A stretch of DNA of 64,000 nucleotides from Streptomyces sp. DSM 15324. Lineage in GTDB: Bacteria; Actinomycetota; Actinomycetes; Streptomycetales; Streptomycetaceae. The notes below the pieces were generated by a model. That model did not search any database. It saw only the letters and a program-made list of their open reading frames with translations, and was not told the DNA's origin. The stretch is taken from positions 290,134-354,133 of the forward strand of contig NZ_KQ949029.1 of NCBI RefSeq assembly GCF_001514285.1. Direction: 5' to 3'. Every line of letters starts with the position of its first letter. Positions within the stretch are counted from its first letter, which is position 1. Shown here piece after piece: positions 26,721 through 35,304 of the stretch. Made by a program: the position numbers and the translations under genes.

Positions 26721-27735
26721 TCAGTCGCCGAGGGTGTGCGGGTCGTCGTCGAGCCGGTTCTCCCCCGGCCCACCGCGCCCGCCGGCGAGGGTGAGTGCCG
26801 CGGCCACGAGAGCGGCCACGCCGCCGAGCACGTACGCGTGGGAGTAACTGGTGCTGAGGGCCTGGAACGCGACGTCCTTGAGCGGGTTGAAGGGAATGAC
26901 CCGGCCGTCCGGCGAAGTGACGTTCGCTGCAACCGAGTTGGCGCCGAGCGGGCCCGAGGCAACGGCGTGCACCGCGGCCTCCAGTTGCGGTCTCTGCTCC
27001 GCGGGGGCATGGGCCGGAAGCCGCGTACGCCTTGCTCAGGCCGGGACTGTCGGCCACCTCGCGGCCCATCTGCTTGGCGGCCTGGCCGAGCGCGACGGCG
27101 CCCGCGATCGCGGGGCCGAAGGCGAAACCCGAGGTCCCGGAAGGTGCTCATGGCGCCGCTCGCCATGCCGGCGAGGTGGTGGGGCAGCGAGTTGACCGCG
27201 ACGGCGCTCATGGCGGCGAAGGCGAGTCCCGAGCCGGTACCCGCGAGGATCAGCGGGCCGACGATGGAGCCCAACGCGCGCTTACTCGCGGGGACTTGGG
27301 CGAACCACAGCCCTGCGACGCCGATCAGGCCGAGGCCGACGAAGAAAGCACGAAACCGATGTCTCCGAAGAACAGGTAGGCGACGGAGCTCTTCAGAGGG
27401 CTGAACCCCTGGATGGTGGTGAGGCGAATGCTGGTGGAGTACATGATGGCGAGGAAGCCGAACATGCCGATCAGGGTGACCGCCGAGTTGACGGCGAACG
27501 CCCGGTTCCTGAACGCGCTCAGGAGGAGGAGCGGTTGGGCGGCGCGGCCCTCCGCGAGGACGAACAGCACGAGGAAGACGCCCGCGGCGAGGAACGCGAT
27601 GACGATCTGCGGGCTCCCCCAGCCGCTCTCGGGGCCCTGGATCACCGCGTAGAGCAGAGCGAACAGTCCTAGCGCGGCGGTGATCTGCCCCGGCCAGTCC
27701 AGGGAACGGCCCTCGGGCGCGGCGAGTTCTGGGCG
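26721..27735 (-). pseudogene. MFS transporter (DHA2-like), N-terminally truncated and frameshifted
   Basis: The minus strand shows membrane segments in succession: ITAALGLFALLYAVIQGPES, IVIAFLAAGVFLVLFVLAEG, AVNSAVTLIGMFGFLAIMYS, then after a shift near 27350 FVGLGLIGVAGLWFAQVPAS and GTGSGLAFAAMSAVAVNSLP, then after another near 27140 a C-terminal part with SHAYVLGGVAALVAAALTLA ending at 26721. This is the second half of an EmrB/QacA-type pump; the first ~200 residues are missing. It was probably the transporter of the decayed catabolic operon that follows. Confidence 0.7.
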
Positions 27736-28125
27736 AGGGCCGGCGACATGGGATGAACAAGCCGTCCCGCTCTCACGGCGTTGCCGCACGCTCGGCGGAC
27801 ACTCCGACTCGCCCCCTCGCAGCCCCGGGAGGAGGACGGCACAGGCCGGCCGCCCCGGCCGGGAACCCGTCCCGCGCCGGCCGCCTCCAGGCGCGGCAGG
27901 GCCTGACCGAACACGGGCGTCCATCCGCGAGCGTCAGCCGCGCCTCCTACCGGTTCACGGACACGGCACGCGGCCGTGGCCGGATCCGCGTCGCCTCGGC
28001 CGCCTGCGTCCTCCACGGCGAGGAGCCCGCGGACGGGGACGCCAGGTGGCGAGGCCGCAGCCGTCACGCCGAGGGGCCGTGGTGCCGCGTCGAGCCGCCG
28101 AGTGGGACCCCGTGCGCGAGTGCCG
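27736..28125. other. Stretch without a recognisable gene
   Basis: About 390 GC-rich bases between the dead MFS gene and the TetR gene. Open frames exist on both strands but are rich in Arg, Pro and Gly and show no motif, start context or codon pattern of a real gene. It may be further decayed coding sequence. Confidence 0.5.
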
Positions 28126-28737
28126 TCAGTGACTCAGCAGGTCGCGGAATCCGGTGAGCAGGGCGCGCAGCCCGAGGTCGAAGGCCAAGGTGGCGCGGCT
28201 GCGGTCGGCGGGGGTCTGGTCGAGTACGGCGCTGAGGTGTGGAGCCGTGTCGCGGGCGACGTCGGAGACCATCACGGGCGGCGCCACCAGGTCGAGGGCG
28301 GAGCCGAGGACGAAGCTCTCCAGTGCGGTGATCAGTGGCATGACCTCCTTCGCGGCGAAACCCGCGTCCAGGAGCAGCTCGGCGACCTTCTCGTACATCG
28401 CGTGCATGAAGGGTTCGGCCAGTGGGGCGGTGGCGAGCAGGGGAACCGCCCCCGGGTGGGCGGCGAAGGCAGCGAGGTAGGAGCGGGCCCAGCCCTCCAG
28501 GGCCTTCTCCCAGGGCTGTGACCAGTCCTGGTCGCTTCCGGTCGTCAGGGCCAGTTCCTCGCGCATCAGCGAGATGATGTCGTCGCGGCCGGCGACGTGG
28601 TGGTAGAGCGCGGACGGGGCGACACCCAGGGCCTTGGCCAGGGCCGGGATGGAGAGGGCGCCCTGCGCGTCGGCCAGGCGCAGTGCCGCGGCACCGATGC
28701 GCCGACGGTCCAGCAGAGGTGTGCGCGGCCGTCCCAC
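28126..28737 (-). CDS. TetR-family regulator of the amidohydrolase/permease unit
   Basis: A 203-residue TetR repressor starting at GTG 28737 behind GAGGAG. The N-terminal HTH is AALRLADAQGALSIPALAKA followed by LGVAPSALYHHVAGRDDIIS; the C-terminal domain is of the TetR_C (tetracycline-repressor-like) class, FAAHPGAVPLLATAPLAEPF. Two matched palindromic sites lie in the 151-base spacer to the divergent amidohydrolase gene, so it very likely represses that gene, the downstream permease and itself. Confidence 0.85.
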   Translation of the reverse strand: MGRPRTPLLDRRRIGAAALRLADAQGALSIPALAKALGVAPSALYHHVAGRDDIISLMREELALTTGSDQDWSQPWEKALEGWARSYLAAFAAHPGAVPLLATAPLAEPFMHAMYEKVAELLLDAGFAAKEVMPLITALESFVLGSALDLVAPPVMVSDVARDTAPHLSAVLDQTPADRSRATLAFDLGLRALLTGFRDLLSH

Positions 28738-28773
28738 GGTGGCTCCTCGTCCTTCAGTGCCGTAACCCAGAAG

Positions 28774-28849
28774 TTACCGAATGGCATTCAGTAAAACTCT
28801 TCCCAGTCGCCTGGGCGAGGCCTACATTACCCGAAACCGAATGCCTTTC
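28774..28849. promoter_or_regulatory. Two TetR operator sites
   Basis: The first site, 28774-28794, is a 21-base palindrome around GAATGGCATTC (28779-28789) with TTAC and GTAA ends and a single mismatched pair. The second, 28829-28854, contains GAATGCCTTTC (28839-28849) in the same ACCGAATGxxxTTCAGT context, so it is a directly oriented, less perfect copy 60 bases away. Together they cover the divergent promoter region. Confidence 0.7.
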
Positions 28850-28888
28850 AGTTAGGCAGCCGGCCGGAGGAAAGGCACGCCTCACGCC

Positions 28889-30544
28889 ATGCACGCCGAC
28901 ATCGTCTTCACCGGAGGGACCGTCCGGACCGGGCTCGCGGACGCTCCCGTCCACGACGCCCTTGCCGTCACCGACGGCCGGATCACCGCCCTCGGCTCAG
29001 CGGCGCAGGCTGCCCGGGGACCGCGCACCACCGTCGTCGACCTGGCCGGCGGGGCCCTGCTGCCGGCGTTCGGCGACGGACATGTACACCCCGTGATGGG
29101 CGGACTGGGGCTGGCCGGGGTTCCCGTCCGGGACCGCACGAGCGTCGAGGAGATCGTCGAGGTCGTACGAGACTGGGCCGCCGAACACCCGCAGACGCAG
29201 TGGATCACCGGTGACGGCTTCGACCCGTGGCTCGCCCCCGACGGCCGTTTCGACGCCCGGTGGCTGGACACCGTCGTACCCGACCGTCCCGTCGTCCTGC
29301 GCACCATGGACCACCACACCGCCTGGGTGAACAGCGAGGCCCTGCGCCGGGTCGGTTACACCGCCCGAACGCCGGACCCGGTGGGCGGGGAGATCCTGCG
29401 CCGGGACGGATCGACCGAGCCGCTGGGCACCCTGCGCGAGTTCGGCGCCCTCGGCCCGGTGCTCGCCCTCATCCCCACCGCCTCCCACGAGGTGCAGGTG
29501 GCAGCGCTGCGTGAGGCCGCCGCCCGGTTCGCCGCGGCCGGCGTGACCTGGGTGCAGGACGCCTGGGTCGAACCGCACCAGGCCGACGTCTGGGTCACCG
29601 CGGCGACCACCGGGCCGGGGCTTCCGGTACGAGCCGACCTCGCCTTCGTCCTGAAACCCGAGGGCTGGCGCGAGCGCATCCTCCGGTTCACTGCGGACCG
29701 GGACAAGGTGGAGCGCTCCGCTCCCGGGCTGCTGACCGCGCGGAGTGTGAAGTTCTTCGCCGACGGCGTCATCGAGGCCGGCACCGCCGCCCTCCTCGAG
29801 CCCTACAGCGACTGCCCGCACTCGCACGGCATCGCCACCTGGTCCCCCGAGGAGCTCGCCGAGGCCGTCACCGCCGTCGACGCGCTCGGCTTCCGCGCGC
29901 ACGTCCACGCCATCGGCGACGGCGGGGTCCGGATGGCGCTGGACGCGATCGAGGCCGCAGCCCGCACCAACGGCGCCCGCGACCGCCGTCCGGTCATCGC
30001 CCACGCCCAGCTGATCGACCCCGCCGACCTGGCCCGGTTCGCCGCCCTCGGCGTGGTCGCCAACCTCCAGCCGCTGTGGGCCCAGCCCGACCCCCTGATG
30101 ACCGAGCTGACCCTGCCGAGGATCGGCCCGGAACGCGGCGGGCGGCAGTACCAGGTCGCCGCCCTGCTCGCCTCCGGTGCCCGGCTCTCGTTCGGCAGCG
30201 ACTGGCCCGTCACCGCCCATGAACCACTGCGGGGCATCGCCGTCGCGGTGACCCGTCAGACGCCGGAGGGTGTTCCCGAGGGCGGCTGGCTCCCCGAGGA
30301 GCGGATCGACGTCGACACCGCTCTCGCCGCCTACTCCGCAGGATGCGCCCACCAGGCGTTCGAGGAGAAGGAATGGGGCGCGCTGCGCCCCGGAATGCGC
30401 GCCGATCTGGTGCATCTCGCCGCCGACCCGGCCGAGACAGCCCCCGGCGACCTCGCGCACCTCCCCGTCCTGGGCACCTGGCTCGCCGGCCGGCGTACCC
30501 ACCCCGCCCCGACTCCCCGCGGCACGCGGGTCGGGAGACGATAG
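28889..30544 (+). CDS. YtcJ-like metal-dependent amidohydrolase
   Basis: A 551-residue amidohydrolase (amidohydrolase_3 family). The metal site begins FGDGHVHPVMGG (HxH); further ligands appear in HVHAIGDGGVRMALDAI, VIAHAQLIDP and LSFGSDWPVTAHEP, where the Asp is the catalytic base. The N-terminal beta-sandwich (MHADIVFTGGTVRTG ... ALAVTDGRITALGS) and C-terminal return strand (GALRPGMRADLVHL) are complete. Members hydrolyse N-substituted amides or cyclic amides; the substrate is unknown. The downstream permease suggests an imported amino-acid derivative or amine-type compound. Confidence 0.85.
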   Translation: MHADIVFTGGTVRTGLADAPVHDALAVTDGRITALGSAAQAARGPRTTVVDLAGGALLPAFGDGHVHPVMGGLGLAGVPVRDRTSVEEIVEVVRDWAAEHPQTQWITGDGFDPWLAPDGRFDARWLDTVVPDRPVVLRTMDHHTAWVNSEALRRVGYTARTPDPVGGEILRRDGSTEPLGTLREFGALGPVLALIPTASHEVQVAALREAAARFAAAGVTWVQDAWVEPHQADVWVTAATTGPGLPVRADLAFVLKPEGWRERILRFTADRDKVERSAPGLLTARSVKFFADGVIEAGTAALLEPYSDCPHSHGIATWSPEELAEAVTAVDALGFRAHVHAIGDGGVRMALDAIEAAARTNGARDRRPVIAHAQLIDPADLARFAALGVVANLQPLWAQPDPLMTELTLPRIGPERGGRQYQVAALLASGARLSFGSDWPVTAHEPLRGIAVAVTRQTPEGVPEGGWLPEERIDVDTALAAYSAGCAHQAFEEKEWGALRPGMRADLVHLAADPAETAPGDLAHLPVLGTWLAGRRTHPAPTPRGTRVGRR

Positions 30545-30636
30545 CCCCACGTCGTCCTCACGGCCGGGTCCGCGTCTCCCCGACATCTCGCTCATCCCAC
30601 CCCGCTCCTCGACGACACACACTTTGCGGAGACCTC

Positions 30637-32124
30637 ATGACCGAGCCCCTCGTCCCCACCGCTCCCCAGCAGCCCCCGTCGGCCGCCGGGGCCGATCAGA
30701 GCCCGCACCTCCAGCGCGGCAGTCTCGGTGTCGCCGACATCGTCTTCTTCGTCGTCGCCGCGGCCGCCCCGCTCACGGTCATGGCCGGCGTCGCTCCCCT
30801 CGCCATCCTCTTCGGCGGCATCGGCGCCCCGGTCGCCTATCTCGCCGTCGGAGTGCTGCTGGTTCTCTTCGCGGTCGGCTTCACCGCGATGACGCCGTAC
30901 ATCCGCAACGCCGGCGCCTTCTACGCGTACATCTCGCGGGGCCTCGGACGTCCGGCGGGGCTGGGGACGGCGTTCCTCGCCGTGTTCTCCTACAACTCCC
31001 TGCAGATCGGCCTCTTCGGCGCCTTCGGATTCTTCGCCTCCACCACCGCGAACGACCTCCTCGGCGTCGACCTGCCCTGGCCGGTGTACGCCTTCGCCGG
31101 GATCGCCGTCGTCTGGTTCCTGGGCTTCCGCTCCATCAACCTCGGCGCCAAGGTCCTGGCCGCCCTGCTGATCGCGGAGACCGCCATCCTGATGCTGCTC
31201 GCCGGGGCAGTCCTGGTCAAGGGCGGCGCGAGCGGTCTGGGCTTCGACTCCTTCGCCCCCTCGAACATCTTCGTCTCGGGGATGAGCGGCCCGCTCGGTC
31301 TCGCCGTCGCCGCGTTCATCGGCTTCGAGGCCACCGCCATCTACCGCGAGGAGGCTCGCGAGCCCGACCGCACCGTGCCCCGTGCCACCTACCTCGCGAT
31401 CGGCTTCCTCGGCCTCTTCTACGCCTTCATCGCCTGGATCATCGTGCAGGCGTTCGGCAGCGACCAGGCCGTCGCCGTCGCCGCGAAGAACCCGGCGGAG
31501 ATGTTCTTCACCGCCATGACCCAGTACGTCGGCGGCTGGGCGACCGACGTCCAGCGCGTCCTCATCGTCACCAGCGTGCTCGCCGCCCTGCTCGCCTTCC
31601 ACAACGCCATCACCCGCTACGTCTACGCCCTGTCCGTCGAGAGCGTCGCCCCCGCGGCGCTGGGCCGGGTGCACCCCAGGCATGGCTCACCGTGGGTGGC
31701 CGGCATCGCCCAGAGCGTCCTGGCGGTCGTGGTCGTCGCCGTCTTCGCCTCGATCGGCGTCGACCCCTACACCAAGTTCTTCCTGTGGGTGAACACTCCC
31801 GGTGTGGTCGGCATCCTCGTCCTGCAGGCACTGGCGGCCTTCGCCGTGGTCTCCTTCTTCCGCCGCAACCGCGCCGAGCACGGCGAGGGACCCCTGCGCA
31901 CTCTCCTCGCGCCCGCCACGGCCGGCGTCCTTCTCACCGCCGTCACCGTGCTGGTCTGCAAGCGCCTGGACCTGTTCACCGGCGCCGGCGCGACCGTCAA
32001 CTGGACACTGATCGCCCTCGTCCCGGCGGTGTTCCTGGCCGGCATGGCCCGCGCCGCACTCATCCGCCGCACCCGGCCCGAGGTCTACGCCAAGCTCGCC
32101 ACCACCGACGTCGACGCCACCTGA
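30637..32124 (+). CDS. APC-superfamily amino acid/amine permease
   Basis: A 495-residue permease with about 12 helices, starting at ATG 30637 after GCGGAGACCTC. ADIVFFVVAAAAPLTVMAGV and PYIRNAGAFYAYISRGLGRP are the unwound helix 1 and helix 2-3 signatures of the amino acid-polyamine-organocation family, and FIGFEATAIYREEAREPDRT is the highly conserved helix 6-loop motif. It lies 92 bases downstream of the amidohydrolase gene and is probably co-transcribed, supplying the substrate for that enzyme under TetR control. Confidence 0.85.
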   Translation: MTEPLVPTAPQQPPSAAGADQSPHLQRGSLGVADIVFFVVAAAAPLTVMAGVAPLAILFGGIGAPVAYLAVGVLLVLFAVGFTAMTPYIRNAGAFYAYISRGLGRPAGLGTAFLAVFSYNSLQIGLFGAFGFFASTTANDLLGVDLPWPVYAFAGIAVVWFLGFRSINLGAKVLAALLIAETAILMLLAGAVLVKGGASGLGFDSFAPSNIFVSGMSGPLGLAVAAFIGFEATAIYREEAREPDRTVPRATYLAIGFLGLFYAFIAWIIVQAFGSDQAVAVAAKNPAEMFFTAMTQYVGGWATDVQRVLIVTSVLAALLAFHNAITRYVYALSVESVAPAALGRVHPRHGSPWVAGIAQSVLAVVVVAVFASIGVDPYTKFFLWVNTPGVVGILVLQALAAFAVVSFFRRNRAEHGEGPLRTLLAPATAGVLLTAVTVLVCKRLDLFTGAGATVNWTLIALVPAVFLAGMARAALIRRTRPEVYAKLATTDVDAT

Positions 32125-32236
32125 CCGAGATGCGCACAGCGGCGGTCCCGTCGCCGGCCCCAGGCCGGAACCGGGGCCGCCCCGCAAGAGGGGCACCTGG
32201 TCCGAGCCCCAGCCCGATTCCCGGTTCGTCGTCGCT

Positions 32237-32640
32237 TCAGCACTTCGACGGGGCGGCGGGCCTGTTGTCGGAGTCGTTCGATGTCATCCGCCCCGCCCTG
32301 CCGGGGTCCGGCCTGACCGGCCCTCGGCCGGACCGCGACTACCGCGTCCCGACGTACGCCGCGACGAGGGGCGGGCTTCCTGGAGGCACTGGGGGTGTCC
32401 CGCTCCGCGGTGGCCCTGATTCCCTGGGCGGCACCATCGCGTGGAACCTCGCGCCGGGCCACCCGGAGCGGCTCACCGGCCTGATCCTGATCACTGCCAC
32501 GGGGTATCCGGAGAAGGCGGTACCGGCCGGTATGCGCCTGGCCCGCAACCCGCTGCTGCGCCCCGTGTCGCGGCGCGTGATGCCTCGCGCCGCCATCGAG
32601 CGCACCCTGCGCTCCGCCGTCGGCCCCGCTCGACGATCCT
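32237..32640 (+). pseudogene. Alpha/beta hydrolase remnant
   Basis: The plus strand reads HFDGAAGLLSESFDVIRPAL, PGSGLTGPRPDRDYRVPTYA, a frame change, LEALGVSRSAVALI, another change through SLGGTIAWNLAPGHPERLTG, and LILITATGYPEKAVPAGMRL. This follows an alpha/beta hydrolase from strand 4 to the cap, but the N terminus is gone, several residues around the nucleophile elbow (normally GNSLGG) are lost and the C-terminal catalytic His region is absent. It runs head-on into a TetR remnant. Confidence 0.65.
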
Positions 32641-32938
32641 CGACCATCAGTCCGGCCGCGTTCCGGTGCCGGGCGAGGACATCGAACATGCTGTGCGCAA
32701 CGGTCCGCAGCGCCTGCTGCCAGCCAGCCCATCGCGTGGAATTTCTCGCCGTTCAGCTCCACGGCGCCGAACCTGCGGTCCACGACATGGGCGACCAGCG
32801 CCGCACGGTTGTCGAAGTGCCGGTACAGCGTCGCCGTGCGGAGCCCAGGCGCTGGGCCAGCGTGCGCATGGAGAGAGCGTCGGAGCCTTCCTCGTCCACG
32901 ATCTGAGCAGCGGTGGCGACGATGCGCTCCAGCGGCAC
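32640..32938 (-). pseudogene. TetR-family regulator remnant
   Basis: On the minus strand VPLERIVATAAQIVDEEGSD and ALSMRTLAQRLGS are the first helices of a TetR DNA-binding domain; after a frameshift TATLYRHFDNRAALVAHVVD completes the recognition helix and FGAVELNG follows. A second shift is needed to read HSMFDVLARHRNAAGLMVE. The C-terminal ~110 residues are lost where the gene meets the hydrolase remnant. The two probably were a regulator and enzyme pair brought into convergent contact by deletion. Confidence 0.6.
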
Positions 32939-33049
32939 GGGCGGGCGCCCCGGAGAACGCCGCGCCGAACAGGAACACCGTAACCGGTATGACCATCACC
33001 GGCCGGGCGGTGGGCCGCCCCCCTTCAGCTCGGCCCGGGACGGGCGGGT

Positions 33050-34294
33050 TCAGAGGAAGGCGTGGCCTTCGCCGCGGTAGGTCGGGACCTCGTCGACGAT
33101 GTCGGCGCCCGACACCAGATGGAGCGTGTTGACGCGTTCGCACAGTTCGCCCGCCTTGGCGTGGCGGAACCACACGTGCTCCCCCAGCCGCAGTCCGCGC
33201 GCCGAGCTGCCGAGGACCGGGGTCTGGACTTCGCCCGCCCCTTCCCGCGGGTTCATCCGCAGCCCGCGGGGCCAGCTCAGGGTGGGCTGCCGGTCGAGGC
33301 CCGGCGGGCCGGAGGCGATCCAGCCGCCGCCCAGCACCGTGGCGATCCCGGCACTCGGACGGCGTACGACGGGCATGACGAAGTAGGCGGCGGGCCGAGG
33401 GCGGAAGCGTCGGTAGAAGTCGAACAGCCCGGGCCCGTACAGGCCCGAGCCGGCGCCGATCTCGGTGATGACGTGTTCGGCGGCGGTCTGTTCGATGGAG
33501 CCCGTGCCCCCGCCGTTGACGAACTCCAGCGGAGTGACGGCCTGGACGGCGGCGACGGCGGCGGCACGCCGGTCGGCCAGCTCGTGGGCGGACAGACGCT
33601 GCATGGCGCGGATCGCGGCCCGCCTCAGGGGGGTTCCGGGCTGGTTGTCGCCGAGTCCGGCGATCTGGCCCTCGTAGGACATGACCCCGGCCAGGCGGAA
33701 CCCGGCGCGGTCCTGGATGGCGCGGGCCAGTGCCGCGGCTTGCTGCGGGGTGTGCACCGGGGAGCGGTAGGGGCCCAGGTGGAGGCGGCCGCCGGCCAGT
33801 TCCAGCGAGGCGTCCAGGTCGAAGCAGACGCGGAGGGCGGGCCGGGAGGGGCCCACCGTCTCGTCGATGAGGTCCAGCTGACCGGTGGAGTCGATCATGA
33901 GGGTGATACGGGATGCCGCGCGCTCGTCGGCTGCGAGTCGTCTCAGCGCGGTGCGGTCCGTCGTCGGGTATCCGATGACCACGTCGGGGTGTTCCTCGGC
34001 CAGCCACAGGGCTTCGGGGAGGGTGAAGGCGAGGATGCCCCGGTATCCCGGCCGCTGGACGGCCCGGTGGATCAGCGCGCGGCTGCGGACCGACTTGCTG
34101 GCCAGGCGGATGGTGGCGCGGCCCGCGGCCCGGCGGGCCAGTTCCGTGGCGTTGGCCTCGAAGGCGTCGAGGTCCACCACGGCGAAGGGGGGATCGAGAT
34201 GCTCGGTCGCCCTGGTCAGCTGGGCCATGCGGGCCTCACTCGGGCCCGCATCGGTGGTTTCCACATCCGGCCGTGGCGTCACGCGCGTCCTCAT
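33050..34294 (-). CDS. Amino acid deaminase/aldolase, fold-type III PLP enzyme
   Basis: A 414-residue protein of the alanine racemase-like/D-threonine aldolase group. The barrel begins PFAVVDLDAFEANATELARR, and the PLP lysine sits in RLASKSVRSRALI. EFVNGGGTGSIEQT and EIGAGSGLYGPGLFDFYRRF are phosphate-binding and substrate-pocket segments, and the C-terminal beta domain includes EHVWFRHAKAGELCERVN. ATG 34294 follows AAAGGG. Relatives act on D-amino acids or beta-hydroxy amino acids. It is the last gene of the SMP-30/SDR/aldolase unit; the three could form one degradation route, but the substrate is not known. Confidence 0.8.
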   Translation of the reverse strand: MRTRVTPRPDVETTDAGPSEARMAQLTRATEHLDPPFAVVDLDAFEANATELARRAAGRATIRLASKSVRSRALIHRAVQRPGYRGILAFTLPEALWLAEEHPDVVIGYPTTDRTALRRLAADERAASRITLMIDSTGQLDLIDETVGPSRPALRVCFDLDASLELAGGRLHLGPYRSPVHTPQQAAALARAIQDRAGFRLAGVMSYEGQIAGLGDNQPGTPLRRAAIRAMQRLSAHELADRRAAAVAAVQAVTPLEFVNGGGTGSIEQTAAEHVITEIGAGSGLYGPGLFDFYRRFRPRPAAYFVMPVVRRPSAGIATVLGGGWIASGPPGLDRQPTLSWPRGLRMNPREGAGEVQTPVLGSSARGLRLGEHVWFRHAKAGELCERVNTLHLVSGADIVDEVPTYRGEGHAFL

Positions 34295-34401
34295 ATCGGC
34301 ACCCTTTCTGGGTGGTTCACATCGCCGGCCCGGGCAGCGACAACCCGGGGGTGTGCTGGTCTTCGGAGGTCAGGCAGGTGGGCCAAGGGCGCCGACGCAG
34401 G

Positions 34402-35232
34402 TCATCGGTCGGTCGCGGGGTGCGGCAGGAGGCGCTCCCGCCGCCGAAGGCCCCTGGCTTCGGCGAGGGGCAGGACCCGGCGCATCAACCGGGGGAAGAC
34501 GCCGGCGATCCGCTGGACTCGGCCCGCGAGCGGCGGGAAGACGACTTCGACAGGTTTGGTGGCGATGGCGTCGACGACGGCCTGGGCGATCCGCTGCGGT
34601 GCGTAGGACTTCTCCGCGAAGGCGATGGCGCAGGACGGATCGGCCATCTCCTGCTCGAGCATGCCCGTGCGGGTGGACGGCGGATGGATGATCGTGAAGT
34701 CCAGCGGTCCGTCGCGCTCCTCGATGGCGACGCTGTGGTGGAAGGCCCGCAGACCGTACTTCGAGGCGCAGTACGTGGCGTATCCGGGCAGGGGCAGGAA
34801 CGAGGTCATGCTGCAGATGTTGATGATGTGACCGTGGCCCTGGGCCGTCATCCGCTCCAGTGCCGCGCAGACCCCCGTGATGGTGCCCAGCAGGTTCACC
34901 TCGACGATGTCGCGGTGGTGCCGGCTCCGCAGGTCGCGGGTCACTCCCGTGTGGGTGATGCCCGCGTTGTTCACGAGTACGTCGACGCGGCCGAAGTCGG
35001 CTTCCGCCGCCTCGAAGGCCCTGGTCCATCCTTCGGGGCTGCGAATGTCCAGCACGCAGGCGGCGGCCCGGGAACCCAGGCTGCCGGCGCGGCTGACGAC
35101 AGCCACTTCGTCGACATCGGTCAGCATCACCCGGTGGCCGCGCGCGACGGCGAGTTCCGCGATGGCGGCCCCGATGCCGTTGGCCGCGCCGGTCACGAGG
35201 ACGACCTGCTCCCGCTCACTTCGCACGGCCAT
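34402..35232 (-). CDS. Short-chain dehydrogenase/reductase
   Basis: A 276-residue SDR. The NAD(P) loop is VTGAANGIGAAIAEL, then LTDVDEVAV after strand 2, NNAGITHTG, and the catalytic pair in YATYCASKYGLRAF; INICSMTSF holds the catalytic Ser region. The C-terminal extension is basic (LMRRVLPLAEARGLRRRERL), a pattern seen in SDRs that act on lipids or steroids. ATG 35232 has GAAGGAG about nine bases upstream; an in-frame GTG at 35238 is less likely. It is intact, unlike the SDR near 5.2 kb. Confidence 0.85.
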   Translation of the reverse strand: MAVRSEREQVVLVTGAANGIGAAIAELAVARGHRVMLTDVDEVAVVSRAGSLGSRAAACVLDIRSPEGWTRAFEAAEADFGRVDVLVNNAGITHTGVTRDLRSRHHRDIVEVNLLGTITGVCAALERMTAQGHGHIINICSMTSFLPLPGYATYCASKYGLRAFHHSVAIEERDGPLDFTIIHPPSTRTGMLEQEMADPSCAIAFAEKSYAPQRIAQAVVDAIATKPVEVVFPPLAGRVQRIAGVFPRLMRRVLPLAEARGLRRRERLLPHPATDR

Positions 35233-35304
35233 GGCCACGGGCTCCTTCGTTCACGTCGGGCTCCTTCGTCCGCGCCGGGTCGGCGTCGTCCGTCACACGG
35301 TGCG

